Source: Leishmania donovani
Taxonomy: Eukaryota; Euglenozoa; Kinetoplastea; Trypanosomatida; Trypanosomatidae
Assembly: GCF_000227135.1 (NCBI RefSeq)
Contig: NC_018249.1
Location: 242,901 to 306,900, forward strand
Reading direction: 5' to 3'
DNA length: 64,000 nt
This document shows, in pieces, positions 45,383 to 55,379 of the stretch (its first letter is position 1; each line of letters starts with the position of its first letter). The notes under the pieces were generated by a model, which was not told the DNA's origin, searched no databases, and saw nothing but the letters and a program-made list of their open reading frames with translations. The position numbers were made by a program, and so were the translations under genes.

Positions 45383-45384
45383 CC

Positions 45385-46029
45385 ATGCGACGTCCAAAGA
45401 CCGAATGCGAGATACAGCAGGAGCAGTCAGATGAGCTGTTTGCGCGTCAGCTTCAGGAGCAGCTGAACAACTCAGGCAATGTTGTTCATGCTCCGCCTCC
45501 GCAGAGCGGACCGTCGAAGTCAGTGCAGGAGGCTGCCGATGCTGCTTACGCTCGCCAGCTTCAACAAGAAATCGACCGTCAAGAGGCCGCCACCGATGCA
45601 GGTGACTCTAGAGCAAGTGAGGACAAGATCCCCGTGGAGTGCCCTGCTTGCACCTTTGTCAACTACATGAAGCCATCTAGCTCGTCGAACCACTGGAAAT
45701 GTGCTCAGTGCAGCAGACCTTTGATGGAAAATGTATCGTACTCAGGCCATGTCTCCCACAAAGATCTCGTGGAGTGCAGAGTGTGCCATTCCCTCAACAA
45801 GCTCCCTACGAAGAAGTCCGATGCTGTTTTGTGTGGCGGATGTTATCAGGAGCTCGGCTCGACCCTGAGCAGCGTTCCGCATGTAGAGAGCGAAGAAAAC
45901 CAGCGTACAGTGCAGCTTCGCTGTGGCCAATGCAGCGTGATCAATGCTGTGACAGTCGGTGTCAATGTGAAGAGATTAGAGTTCATATGTGGTGGCTGTG
46001 GAGTATTGAATACGATGACACTTGAGTAA
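45385..46029 (+). CDS. Zinc-ribbon protein with ubiquitin-interacting-like motifs
   Basis: The 214-residue protein has two short repeats in its N-terminal third, SDELFARQLQEQL (15-27) and ADAAYARQLQQEI (51-63), of the D/E-x-x-x-A-x-x-LQ type seen in ubiquitin-associated proteins. They are followed by three CxxC...CxxC modules: C86/C89/C106/C109 (beginning CPACTFVN, like an NZF/RanBP2 finger with a longer loop), C131/C134/C150/C153, and C180/C183/C202/C205. The last two resemble LSD1-type ribbons (CGQCSVINAV, CGGCGVLNTM). All twelve cysteines are present. There is no RING or catalytic domain. A ubiquitin-binding adaptor is my inference. It is the first gene of the rightward array. Confidence 0.75.
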   Translation: MRRPKTECEIQQEQSDELFARQLQEQLNNSGNVVHAPPPQSGPSKSVQEAADAAYARQLQQEIDRQEAATDAGDSRASEDKIPVECPACTFVNYMKPSSSSNHWKCAQCSRPLMENVSYSGHVSHKDLVECRVCHSLNKLPTKKSDAVLCGGCYQELGSTLSSVPHVESEENQRTVQLRCGQCSVINAVTVGVNVKRLEFICGGCGVLNTMTLE

Positions 46030-46761
46030 GTCACGCTTAAAGTCCCCATTTTGCCGGCGGCTCGCATTGCTTTCACCCTTTCGCGTGTCTTTTTTCATCT
46101 GGTGCTTTCGTATGGTTGTCAGGTCCTTTTTTACCTTTGCATTCACTTCAAAACACGTTTATCTCCCGAGAATATGCTTTTTTTTGTCACGATGATTATT
46201 AGCGAGTTTGTGATATGCTATTTGCCTTCTATCTCTGTTTGCGATTCCTATGCTTGTTTGTATCGCTTGAAACCGAAGAAGCTACTATAAAGTCTGTGTG
46301 CTAGCAGGCTTTTTGTTCAGCTAGTCTGAGGCCGCTTTCGGGAAACTTCTTCGCAGGTGGTGCAGAGCAGTCTAGATCGCTTTGAAAGCCGGGGTGCCAG
46401 CTTTTTTGTCGATGAAGGTAACTACTTCGTCCAAGGGTAATCTTATGCTTGGAGGAAAGCTGTTTTCTCTTTCTCTTTCTCATCTTCCCTCTTCCTATCC
46501 CTTCCCCCTCACACCCGTCTGTTGCCACCACTCCTATTCTGTTGTTATCTCGATTCATTCACAATGATACTATTCCTGTTCATGATGTAAGGTAAATCCC
46601 ACGCCTAGCGGACCATAACTGCAGCAACTTGCACCACACGTAGCTACACTGACCTCACCTTATACTAAGTTCCACTGGGCACAACTGATGTTTGTATACA
46701 AATATATATTACGCATTATTAAGATCATCTGATTTCACTCCCCAGCAAGTGAGCGTGCGTG
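46030..46761. other. Intergenic region with a strong polypyrimidine tract
   Basis: No gene is seen. The notable feature is the CT-rich tract at 46461-46510 before the kinase gene. Confidence 0.55.
46461..46510 (+). promoter_or_regulatory. Polypyrimidine tract upstream of the kinase gene
   Basis: Fifty bases almost wholly of C and T precede the kinase ATG by about 250 bases. In kinetoplastids such tracts direct spliced-leader addition to the next gene and polyadenylation of the previous one. Confidence 0.5.
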
Positions 46762-47877
46762 ATGCGGCGAGTCGGCGACTACGAGATCCTCGATGTGGTG
46801 GGTGAAGGTGCGTACAGCAAGGTGAAGCGAGTTCGGCACATACCTACTGGGTGTATGTTTGTCGCTAAGATAGTACCAAAGACAAATCAGCAAGTCGAAA
46901 ACGATGTTCGTCTGGAGATTTCCATTTTGCGGCGCTTGAAGCACAAGAATATTGTTCAGCTGATTGAGATTCTGGAAAGCACAAACAATTACTACATTAT
47001 ACTGGAGCCTGTCATGGGTGGTGATCTGTGCGACATCATTGTGGGTATGGATCGGCCCTTGCCAGAGCAAGATGTAGCGGCCCTCTTGATCCAGCTCGTG
47101 GCAGGGGTGCGCGCATGCCATCGCAACGGGGTCGCGCATCGCGACTTGAAGCCAGAGAACCTCCTTCTGGGAACCGATGGTGTGTTGAAGATCTCTGACT
47201 TTGGGCTGAGCCGCCTCCACAGGGAAAGCAACTTCCAAGCGAGCACAAACGAGTACGCACACACGCTTACAGGAACCCTCGCATACCTGGCGCCTGAAGT
47301 TTTCGGGGGCTCATACGATGCTTTTCGCGCGGACATTTGGTCGATGGGGTGCATTGCGTACGTCCTGTTGACGCAGAACTTTCCGTTCGGCTCCACCACT
47401 GATCCTCACGCCTTGGAGGTTCGCATTCGCAACGGCGAAGTTTCCATAATGCCTTCCTCCGTTAGTGCGGAGGCAAAGAACTTATGCAAGTGGCTCTTGT
47501 CTCCGCGGCCGGAGGATCGACCAACGTTAGACGCTGTAGCGCAGCACGACTTCTTCAAAAGATATCTACCCGCAGAGTATCTTAGAATGACAGCGAACCG
47601 AAAGTCGCCGATTGTGCACGGTGCGAACATGAACGAATTCAGCTCGCAGGTTCAAGAAGAAGCTCCGTCCTGTAGCCCAAGCACAGCAAGTGCCAAGCGA
47701 AAACATCACCATGTCCGTAGCGGCAGTGCTGCGAGAACCTCACCTTCAGGCAGCGCGGTTGCTGGTGCGGCTACTAGCAGTAACCGCAGCAGCGAAAGCG
47801 GGAGGGATCGTGAAGACCTGGTTAGCCACGGCACTCAAGACGAATCTGGTCTTGGTGGATACTGCGGAGACGTTTAG
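46762..47877 (+). CDS. Serine/threonine protein kinase, CAMK/SNF1-like
   Basis: The first ATG (46762) gives 371 residues. The kinase domain fills residues 7-268 and is complete: glycine loop GEGAYSKV (14-21), VAK lysine K36, helix-C glutamate E52, HRDLKPEN (126-133), DFG (146-148) and APE (177-179). The order and the 'GTLAYLAPEVFGGSYDAFRADIWS' type activation segment (longer than quoted motifs allow here, about 171-193) point to the CAMK/AMPK-related group. The substrate is unknown. The C-terminal 100 residues are Ser-rich, with no recognisable regulatory domain. All catalytic residues are present, so activity is expected. A potential target threonine sits in the activation loop (T168 or T170). 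Confidence 0.9.
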   Translation: MRRVGDYEILDVVGEGAYSKVKRVRHIPTGCMFVAKIVPKTNQQVENDVRLEISILRRLKHKNIVQLIEILESTNNYYIILEPVMGGDLCDIIVGMDRPLPEQDVAALLIQLVAGVRACHRNGVAHRDLKPENLLLGTDGVLKISDFGLSRLHRESNFQASTNEYAHTLTGTLAYLAPEVFGGSYDAFRADIWSMGCIAYVLLTQNFPFGSTTDPHALEVRIRNGEVSIMPSSVSAEAKNLCKWLLSPRPEDRPTLDAVAQHDFFKRYLPAEYLRMTANRKSPIVHGANMNEFSSQVQEEAPSCSPSTASAKRKHHHVRSGSAARTSPSGSAVAGAATSSNRSSESGRDREDLVSHGTQDESGLGGYCGDV

Positions 47878-48806
47878 GCAAGTGGCGTGGCTGTAGAGCT
47901 GAAACAGCATCGCTTATGGCCGTTTGGCGAGGGTGCATAGTTGCAGCCGCGCTATCGCCTCAACTGTGGCTCACACCTCAAAGGGGTACTGTCGTGCCAA
48001 AGCTAAGCACAATGCCTGGTGACGTTTCATCACGGGCGCCTCTTCAAAGGAGAACGGCAGTCTTTCAGCTCTTTTGTTTTCCTCCTATGGTCTTTTGCGT
48101 TCATTTCCTCTGAGCTCTCTTCGGCACCTTTCCTTTCCGCTCTATGGGTTTTCTGAATTCATACTCATGTACAATGCTTGCTTGACTTCTTCCTTTTCCT
48201 TTTCTTCGTCTCCATGGCTGGGCGTTGTTACTCTGAGGCGCTTGGCAACGCTTCAGACGCCCTTGTGACAACACCGAATCTCGTGATCAAAAGCCTCTCA
48301 AGTATATTTGTACGAGTAAGTGCGTGGGCGTCTCTTCGATGCGGGAATTGCGGAACTCGTTTTCATACACTGTGCAAGAAAGTGCACAGCTGTGAAGGGC
48401 ACTGCTCGATCTCCTCTATTCTCTCTTTTTGTTTTTTTTTTTGTGCGGCGGGCACCTGACTTGTGCGACCCGGCCATCCATGGTGAGGAGGGTTCGCGTG
48501 ATCGGCGGTGTGAAGCAACGCAGGTGCCGCTGCAAGTGCCGCGATCGACAGTCTCCGGCGCCGTTGACGTCCTTCAACGGCGACATATATCTCTGTCTTG
48601 GTCGGCGCTGTGCATCTGAGTTCAACGGGATCGTCTCGCTCATATCTACCACGACTGTATGTAGCGCAATTCGATTTTGAATGCCAATAAGCCGGGTGGC
48701 GCTGCTACCGGGAGTTGCTCTCGAGCCCAAAAGCAATGGAAGGTGACAGGAAATACAGCAGGCATGAATACTGGCCTGCGATATGCACATGCATACATCT
48801 ACACAC

Positions 48807-48832
48807 ATATATATATAGAGAGAGAGAGAGAG
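48807..48832. repeat. (TA)n-(GA)n microsatellite
   Basis: A short TA run passes directly into a GA run. Confidence 0.85.
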
Positions 48833-49074
48833 TGCTGTAGTGGAAGAAAGCAACAAGCTGCCGTTCTATTGGTCAGTTGTGTTGGTGCGGCGCCTCTCCT
48901 CACTTTCCCGTCTCCCTTTCGTGTTTTTCCGGTTCACGCCCACGATGTTTCAAACGAGGTTGAAGGACAGACCAGCAGCGGCTTTCTTTTTGCTTCGATG
49001 TTCTCACGCGCTGAGAACGAGGAACATCTCAGTGTATCATCCAAAGTCCAATGCCTACTCTTTGTGGGGAGGCC

Positions 49075-49375
49075 AAGGGATTCCAGCTTGCTCTCGGGTA
49101 CGGCTGCGGACTCTTGGTATCGGCGGACAGGTCTGTGCTCGCGCTGCGCCGAAGTGACTTGCGACCATGATCACTATCGGGCCAGCTTACTAGGCATCGT
49201 GCTGATGATTCAAGGAATATACGCATCCATCTCCTGCTTTTCTGCCTTTGCTACGCTGCGGTGATGCTGAGCGTGGCCCCGGGGCCTAGCCTGCGCTGCA
49301 CACAGTGGCGTTGCGGTGGGCTGAGCGGCGCCAGACGGCGCTGGTGGGCCCGGCTCCTCGACAAATCTTCGATAC
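49075..49375 (+). repeat. Repeat R3b, retroposon-like fragment
   Basis: This is the plus-strand counterpart of R3a (10.0-10.36 kb); two reading frames match it at protein level. The nucleotide identity is lower than among the R2 copies, which suggests greater age. It does not share the 45-base terminus seen at R3a. Confidence 0.6.
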
Positions 49376-49789
49376 AAGTCCGCATTCTGCAAGGGGTGCA
49401 TTTCGCCCTCACAGACCCGCAAAGCATGTTGTTTGTATGGTTTTCGGCACTGTGGTGTAGCAAAAGAAAAGAAGCGTGGTGGTGACGTCTCGGTGCTGAA
49501 ACAAGAGAAGATACATATGTGTGCGGGCCCTCCCCCCTGTTCTCAAGGACGAGGTTGGCGCAGTGGCGTTCTGGCTTCGCTGTGATTAGCCCTACTACAC
49601 GGGTACACTTCATGTCGGGCCTTTCACCTAAGGGTGAAATGGTTACATGAGAAGCTCCCTATCAAATACGAAGCGGCATCGCGCCTAGCCCTCGCGTTGC
49701 TGGGATAGGCGCCGGCCTGCGCCGCCAGGTGCAGAACACGAAAAGACGGCCCGAATGGGCTGGAGCCATTCCACACGACTAGCTCACTG

Positions 49790-51662
49790 ACAAATAATTG
49801 ACATGCGCCAACAAAAATGACACTTCAACATGGCACGGCGCAGACGGGGCCACGGAGACGTCACTTTGGGGCTCGACTGCCTCATCTAAGATTGGGGCAC
49901 CGCCACCACGGCGCCGAGTGACCGCTGTGCAATCGAGTTTATTGTCTACTCTGAGGAGGAATATGGCCCGGGTGCCGCCAGTGATGGATGGTTCCCAATT
50001 ATGTTCTTTCCACACAGTGAACTGGAAGCTTTACTATCCCTTATTGCCAAATCGATCCGCAAAGACCGTGCCTACACCACAGCAGCACAGAAGCGAAGAC
50101 GTGCGAGCTTCAGTGTGCCCCCCCCCCTCCCCCACCCCGATCACACACAGACAAACCGAGAGCGCATCAGGGAAGAAAGGCGAATCGCCCATGCAGTGAC
50201 ACCCACCACACATACACAACCACAATCTGTCACTCAGAGATGAGGCTACATTCACAACTGGACTCATCGCGAAAATTGCCGTGAAGGCTGTTCCATCTGG
50301 TAGAGCCGCTTATAGACCGTTCTGGACTCCAAAACTGACGCGATCAGAGGCATGTCTTGCGAAAGTACCCTAGGCGTCGCCCGAGCATCGCCCTCTCCAG
50401 GATGTGTTCATCAAGCAGGGCCAAAGAGTCAGCCTTGAAGGATGGGTGCCCTCTGCAACTCACTCGCTCCCATCGACCCTCGATCGCGCGCACTCATCTT
50501 GGTTATCCATGACCCCGTGCACTGCGCAAACCAGCAATGAGACAAGGCGACCGCCACCTCAATCCGAAAGGGCAGCTCAATTTATCGGTGAGGATCTACC
50601 GGCAGAAGTCAGTGCAACATCCGGCAGCCTCACCCCGCGCCCCACTGAGACAGCTCTACACCCTTCAACTCGCTCACGGTGGGTGACCTCGAATATGGCG
50701 CGCCGTGAAGTCCGCTGCGGCTCCGCCCCAGGCGCCCACGAAATTCACCGCGAGAGTGGCAGGGGCACTACCGGTGTGCTGAAAGAGCGCGGCTGAACGT
50801 TTAAAACCAGAGCGTTCCCACCGGCTGCGCCGCTGCTACATGGAAAGAATGGCGCGTTGTGCCCCTCTTGAAGCCGCACAAGCCAGATGGTGGTCCCGCG
50901 CCTCACTCTCTTTGACGCCGACCAGCAACCTGTACAAGTTACTTGAACAAATGGCCTCGCGACGACTGCGCGACCAACTGGAAAACAAGCTCCCACCACG
51001 GCAGTGTCTGGCTTCCGTCTTCACCGCTCTGCTTTAGACCTCCTGCGCTTTCTCCACCGCGCATTAACCCAGCTACCGCCACGTGCTGAGGTAGGACTCG
51101 TATTTTTGGACTACGTTCGTACGTTTAACTCGTCGGATAACGGCGCTGAAGAAGTTCAGCGTAGAGTCACACCTCACCAACAGGATCCTGGATCCCTCAG
51201 ACAACCGCCNNNNNNNNNNNNNNNNNNNNNNNNNNNNNNNNNNNNNNNNNNNNNNNNNNNNNNNNNNNNNNNNNNNNNNNNNNNNNNNNNNNNNNNNNNN
51301 NNNNNNNNTCCCGCGCCTCACTCTCTTTGACGCCGACCAGCAACCTGTACAAGTTACTTGAACAAATGGCCTCGCGACGACTGCGCGACCAACTGGAAAA
51401 CAAGCTCCCACCACGGCAGTGTCTGGCTTCCGTCTTCACCGCTCTGCTTTAGACCTCCTGCGCTTTCTCCACCGCGCATTAACCCAGCTACCGCCACGTG
51501 CTGAGGTAGGACTCGTATTTTTGGACTACGTTCGTACGTTTAACTCGTCGGATAACGGCGCTGAAGAAGTTCAGCGTAGAGTCACACCTCACCAACAGGA
51601 TCCTGGATCCCTCAGACAACCGCCGCTGCCTCATCCTCGCTGGCGCCGCTGCCCGCGGACGA
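49790..51662 (+). mobile_element. Degenerate ingi/L1Tc-related element (DIRE): endonuclease end and reverse transcriptase
   Basis: Plus-strand frames, broken by stops and shifts, recall ingi/L1Tc proteins. Around 49.83-49.95 kb: DVTLGLDCLI, then APSDRCAIEF, the end of an AP-endonuclease domain (SDH usually). Around 50.28 kb: AVPSGRAAYRPFWTPKLTR. Around 50.91-51.15 kb: LTPTSNLYKLLEQMASRRLR, GFRLHRSALDLLRFLHRAL and VGLVFLDYVRTFNS, that is reverse-transcriptase blocks up to motif A, whose aspartate is kept. A frame change then leads to KKFSVESHLTNRILDPSD. The element ends at about 51660, before the YADD box, so it cannot be active. A gap with 312-base duplicated flanks inflates its length. Confidence 0.85.
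51210..51308. other. Assembly gap (99 N) between identical 312-base ends
   Basis: Positions 50898-51209 and 51309-51620 appear identical. The simplest reading is an unmerged contig overlap, in which case about 411 bases of this region do not exist in the chromosome. Confidence 0.9.
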
Positions 51663-51726
51663 ACACGTGGCAGATGTGCAAGACGACGACATTGTCCTAG
51701 ACACCCCCGCCTCTCTCTTGCCCTGC

Positions 51727-54660
51727 ATGGCCGAGAGGGGGGCATCGACATCGGAGCTGCGGCAGGCGGCACAGCGAGCGCATCATCATCAGCGGCGCAG
51801 CGGCGGCGGCGGCGGCACCGACGCGGCGCACGAACCTGCCGCGCCGGAGAAGAGCGAGCATGCCCACCCGGCAGCACGGGGTGTCGGGCAGGATGTGATC
51901 GACCTCGTCACGGACGTCTTCACAGCGCAGCGCGATGCCGAGATCAAGAAGCGTCGCGAGGTACTCTATGAGCTGACGCATCCAAATCCAATCGACTACA
52001 CGTACAACGGCAAGCTGGTGCCGCCGCCGCCGCTGAGCTTCGGGCAGGTGACGGAGGAGGCGCGTGCCCTCGGCAACAAGATAATGCTTGGGCAGACGTA
52101 CTCGCTGGTGCGACAGGCCGGCACACGCGCCTCGGCCGACGACTTTGACGTGATTGGCAGCTCGGCCAGCACAGCCGGCCGCGGCGCAGCAGCAGCAGTG
52201 ACGATTGTGTCGCCGGCCTCGAGCATCGAGGCAGGTCTGGCGGCGCCGCTCTCCACTTTTTCGTCTCGCCATGCGAAGGGCTACGGCGGCCGCACCGCTG
52301 CGGCGCCGTATCGCAGCCGCGCGCGCGACGCGAACATCTTCCGTGACCACAACTACTTCTTCGAGATCAACGAGCTGTATCAGGAGGTGGCCTTCGCCGG
52401 CAGAGCCTGCGCAGGCAAGTCCAGTCTGCTGAACGCGTTGCTGGGCCAGCACGTGGCCAAGACAAGCAGCACGCCGAACACGACGCGCAAGATCTCCTTC
52501 TACCAGAGTGTGACGCCGGAGCAGCTGCACGCCTTCCATGTCAAGGAGCACCACAACCAGCTTGTCAAGCTACCCGGCGGCGGGCTGCAGCTCACCTTTG
52601 TGGACTTGCCGGGCTACGGCATCGAGGGCATGAGCGACAAGTGGCGTGATGCGGCCATCGAGCTGACGGACGCCTACTTTGGCGTTCGCCGCTCCGTCAA
52701 CACCGTTCTGTACTGCATGGACTGCGAGCGGGGCCTCACCAAGACGGACATCAAATACTTGGAGTGGATCGAGAACGTCCATGGCGCGTGCTTTATGGTG
52801 CTGACCAAGTGCGACAGCGTACCGCACTCCCGCGTCTGCTCCGTCATGCGCCAGGTGTACGCGCTGATCACGAAGCACCGCCACAAGTACCGCAAGGTGT
52901 TCCCCTTCATCATTCCCGTCTCGGCCAAGGATGGCACGAACATCGAGCTTCTGCGTGGCCTCATCACAGAGACCGCTGGAATCATACCTGGCGATAAGCT
53001 ACGGGAGCTGTTGCAGCACAAGAAGGCGGCCTTCACACGCACGGCGCTTCTGGCGGAGGTGAGCCGCATCGACGCTGCGCGGCAGCTGGAGCGCGACCAG
53101 GCGAAAGTCTACTTTCAACTCACGTGCGGCGGCACCAGCGCGAGCGCGGCCGCAGAGTTGCCGCCGGAAGCGCGCTGTAGTGAGAGGCCAGGCGCGAGGC
53201 GAGAGCGGGAAGTGAGCGGTGGCGCCAGTGCGGGTGCGCAAGGCACGAGCGCCGAGCGGGGCGCTACACTTCCTCCCAACGTCGATGCGTCTGAGACCGC
53301 GGCGTCGCCGTCTGATGCAGCACTCGGCAGTTGCCACCGCCGCTATGTGCTGCCGCTCGGCAACGGCGCCGCTGACGCTGAAGCCGCGGCGCTGCTCTCC
53401 GGCTGTGCCAGCGATCTGGACGCAGCGGGCGACACTGCAGACTTCTTCCCTACCGAATCGTCGATGGCGGCTGCGGCTGCGGAGGGTCGTCGTGAGAGAC
53501 GTGAACGGTTCCTCGCCTGGCGTAGGGCGCACCCACTGCGCACAGTGTCACCGTCGTACAGTGCAATCCATGGGCAGGTGGGCTATGATGCTACCCGACC
53601 CGTTGCAGCATCAGAGCAAGAGGCAGGCCTTCCGGGCAGCGGCCGCTACCGACTGAACACCGGCCTCGACAATCCCAGGGCTGCTCATGCTGTGCTGGAG
53701 CTGCACGGGGGGCCGGATGTCTCTGAGGGAGAGTGCGGCCCGCGCGGCAAGGACGGTGAGGGGGCGCGACAAGGCGGAGGCGACGCCGAAGCGCGGAATT
53801 CCAGGGCCACAGCCGTGGCCTCCGCAGGCGAGTCTTCGCATTCTCCGCCGCCAGCGCTGCCAATAGCGGCGGCATGTCACGGCAGGCGCTTCAGCGTCAT
53901 CGGTCTCAGTGACGTCGACACAGACGGCAGCGTTGCGCCAGGTGCCGCCGCCAGCGCAGCGCCGCCGGCAGTGGCACCGCCTTCTTCATTGAGATCGGCC
54001 TCGACAGGTACGGTCTCGCGGTTTCTCGACGTGATGGAGCAGTATGGCCGCCAGCACAATGTTGTTTCGTCGGCAAAGCAGAAGCGGAGGGAGGAGCGCT
54101 GGCGTCGGCGCGGCGGCGGTGGCGGCGCGCGTGGCAGACATTGCGCTGTCGGCGGTCTGCTCGCCGAGGACGCGTCTGGTCGCCTGTCGGCCTACAGAGC
54201 TGGCAGGCCGTGTGGACCGGCTCTCGTGTCGACCAACACCGACGTGGATAGGCGCCAGGCCGAGTGGCGGGCGGAGCAGCTGAAGACGCTTCTTGCGAAG
54301 GAAAACCCCGAGGCGCCGTGGGCGGCACTGCACCAGCTGCGCCGGAAGATCCAGGCCCGCGAGGAGGAGACGGCACTGGCGGGGATGCGGAAGAAGGAGG
54401 TCGCCGCGTATGTGCGCAACGCCGGCCGTGTGACGGCGAGCTTCGAGAAGTTCGAGGGCGAGGTGACGGCTGCCAAGTACATGAATGAGATTCGCCAGGC
54501 CCCGACGCTACGCTCGCAGCAGCAGATGCACCTGAACGCGACAGCCAAGATCAACTACCGCTCCATGCCACCCGGACTGTGGAAGCGCTACGGCGAGAAG
54601 GATACGTACTGGCAGACGCCACAGCTGCTCGGCAGGTCGGAGGACGAAAGTCACAGGTAA
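51727..54660 (+). CDS. EngB/YihA-type GTPase with a very long C-terminal extension
   Basis: The first ATG in frame (51727) gives 977 residues; the frame is open further upstream, into the retroposon, but without an ATG. The GTPase domain is at about 215-420: P-loop GRACAGKS (225-232), threonine-rich switch (STPNTTRK), DLPGYG (293-298), TKCD (360-363) and SAK (399-401). The DLPGYG and GRxxxGKS forms are typical of EngB, which helps assemble the large ribosomal subunit in bacteria; a mitoribosomal role is likely here. About 215 residues precede the domain and 550 follow it, mostly Ala/Arg/Gly-rich, with a conserved-looking last 120 residues. The N terminus of this ORF is not a clear presequence, so the start may be affected by the adjacent insertion. 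Confidence 0.88.
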   Translation: MAERGASTSELRQAAQRAHHHQRRSGGGGGTDAAHEPAAPEKSEHAHPAARGVGQDVIDLVTDVFTAQRDAEIKKRREVLYELTHPNPIDYTYNGKLVPPPPLSFGQVTEEARALGNKIMLGQTYSLVRQAGTRASADDFDVIGSSASTAGRGAAAAVTIVSPASSIEAGLAAPLSTFSSRHAKGYGGRTAAAPYRSRARDANIFRDHNYFFEINELYQEVAFAGRACAGKSSLLNALLGQHVAKTSSTPNTTRKISFYQSVTPEQLHAFHVKEHHNQLVKLPGGGLQLTFVDLPGYGIEGMSDKWRDAAIELTDAYFGVRRSVNTVLYCMDCERGLTKTDIKYLEWIENVHGACFMVLTKCDSVPHSRVCSVMRQVYALITKHRHKYRKVFPFIIPVSAKDGTNIELLRGLITETAGIIPGDKLRELLQHKKAAFTRTALLAEVSRIDAARQLERDQAKVYFQLTCGGTSASAAAELPPEARCSERPGARREREVSGGASAGAQGTSAERGATLPPNVDASETAASPSDAALGSCHRRYVLPLGNGAADAEAAALLSGCASDLDAAGDTADFFPTESSMAAAAAEGRRERRERFLAWRRAHPLRTVSPSYSAIHGQVGYDATRPVAASEQEAGLPGSGRYRLNTGLDNPRAAHAVLELHGGPDVSEGECGPRGKDGEGARQGGGDAEARNSRATAVASAGESSHSPPPALPIAAACHGRRFSVIGLSDVDTDGSVAPGAAASAAPPAVAPPSSLRSASTGTVSRFLDVMEQYGRQHNVVSSAKQKRREERWRRRGGGGGARGRHCAVGGLLAEDASGRLSAYRAGRPCGPALVSTNTDVDRRQAEWRAEQLKTLLAKENPEAPWAALHQLRRKIQAREEETALAGMRKKEVAAYVRNAGRVTASFEKFEGEVTAAKYMNEIRQAPTLRSQQQMHLNATAKINYRSMPPGLWKRYGEKDTYWQTPQLLGRSEDESHR

Positions 54661-55379
54661 ACGCTGCCGTTGGCGATGACGGAGAGCTCCGCGAGCCACT
54701 CTCGGCCCCCCTCCGCCGTGTCGCGCTTGCCCAGACATGCTGCTCAAGTGTCTTTACACACCAGCGCGAGCATTGACACACGCGCACGCCTATACGGATG
54801 CACATGTATGTGCGCATGTGCGTGTGCGTGGCGAGTGCTAACAACGACGCAGTAATGGCGCAAGCACAAACAAAAGAAACAGAGCCGCACGCGCCGACGG
54901 AAAGGCGGGAGGCCGTCCCAGCCCCCTCCGCGCCCATCATGCACACATGAGTGACGGCGGTGTAGGATGGAAGCGGTCTGGGCTAACCCTCTACTGTGAT
55001 TCCTGCTTCGCACACACACACACTCACGGCACACCTGCCCACACGCAGGACAGGGAATGGCGAGCACAGCGTGTGTGTGTGAGCGAGAGAGAGGGCGACG
55101 CTTGCGCTGCGTTCCCTTTTTCACGCTATGCACGGAGGTGTGCGCGCGTTCTGCTCTACGACTCCCACCTTGTGTTTGCACCGATCGTTTTACCGTTGCT
55201 CTTTTCTCTCTGCTCGACTCTCCTTCATTTCGACTCGGCGTTGCTCACCTTCACGTCGTACCCCGCGCCTCGCAGGGAAAACACCGCATACGAAAGGACG
55301 GAAAGAGGGGGCGCCTTCGGAGACCGCTAGACGGCACTGGCGATCGACTTGGCAACGAAACACTTAGAGGCTGCGCGCC
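54661..55379. other. Intergenic region with a pyrimidine tract
   Basis: No gene is seen. A CT-rich stretch at about 55190-55245 precedes the next ATG and is a likely spliced-leader acceptor region. Confidence 0.5.

Larger units (their letters stand above)
43252..45384. promoter_or_regulatory. Divergent strand-switch region
   Basis: Genes to the left run leftward and genes to the right run rightward. In kinetoplastids such divergent regions are where RNA polymerase II starts both polycistronic units, marked by acetylated histones and variant nucleosomes; no sharp promoter motif is known. Visible content: a run of 18 T at 43644-43661, a SIDER2-like copy at 44.13-44.65 kb, and otherwise unremarkable AT-richer sequence. 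No tRNA gene was found on reading it. Confidence 0.75.
47878..51726. other. 3.8-kb spacer holding repeat R3b and a degenerate retroposon
   Basis: Left part (47.9-49.0 kb): UTR-like sequence with T-runs and a small unsupported frame at 48480-48680. The TA/GA microsatellite at 48807-48832 precedes R3b (49.08-49.38 kb). From about 49.8 kb to 51.66 kb the sequence is a DIRE-like element listed separately. Confidence 0.6.

Noticed and set aside
46759..46761. Kinase start at a GTG codon.
   Set aside because: Eukaryotic nuclear genes start at ATG; the ATG three bases downstream is used. The same reasoning moved the EngB-like GTPase start to 51727 and the 120-residue protein to 35033.
48480..48680. 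66-codon plus-strand frame preceded by a T-run, with CRCKCRD near its start.
   Set aside because: Too short and without recognisable homology or codon evidence. A real micro-protein cannot be excluded but is not supported.
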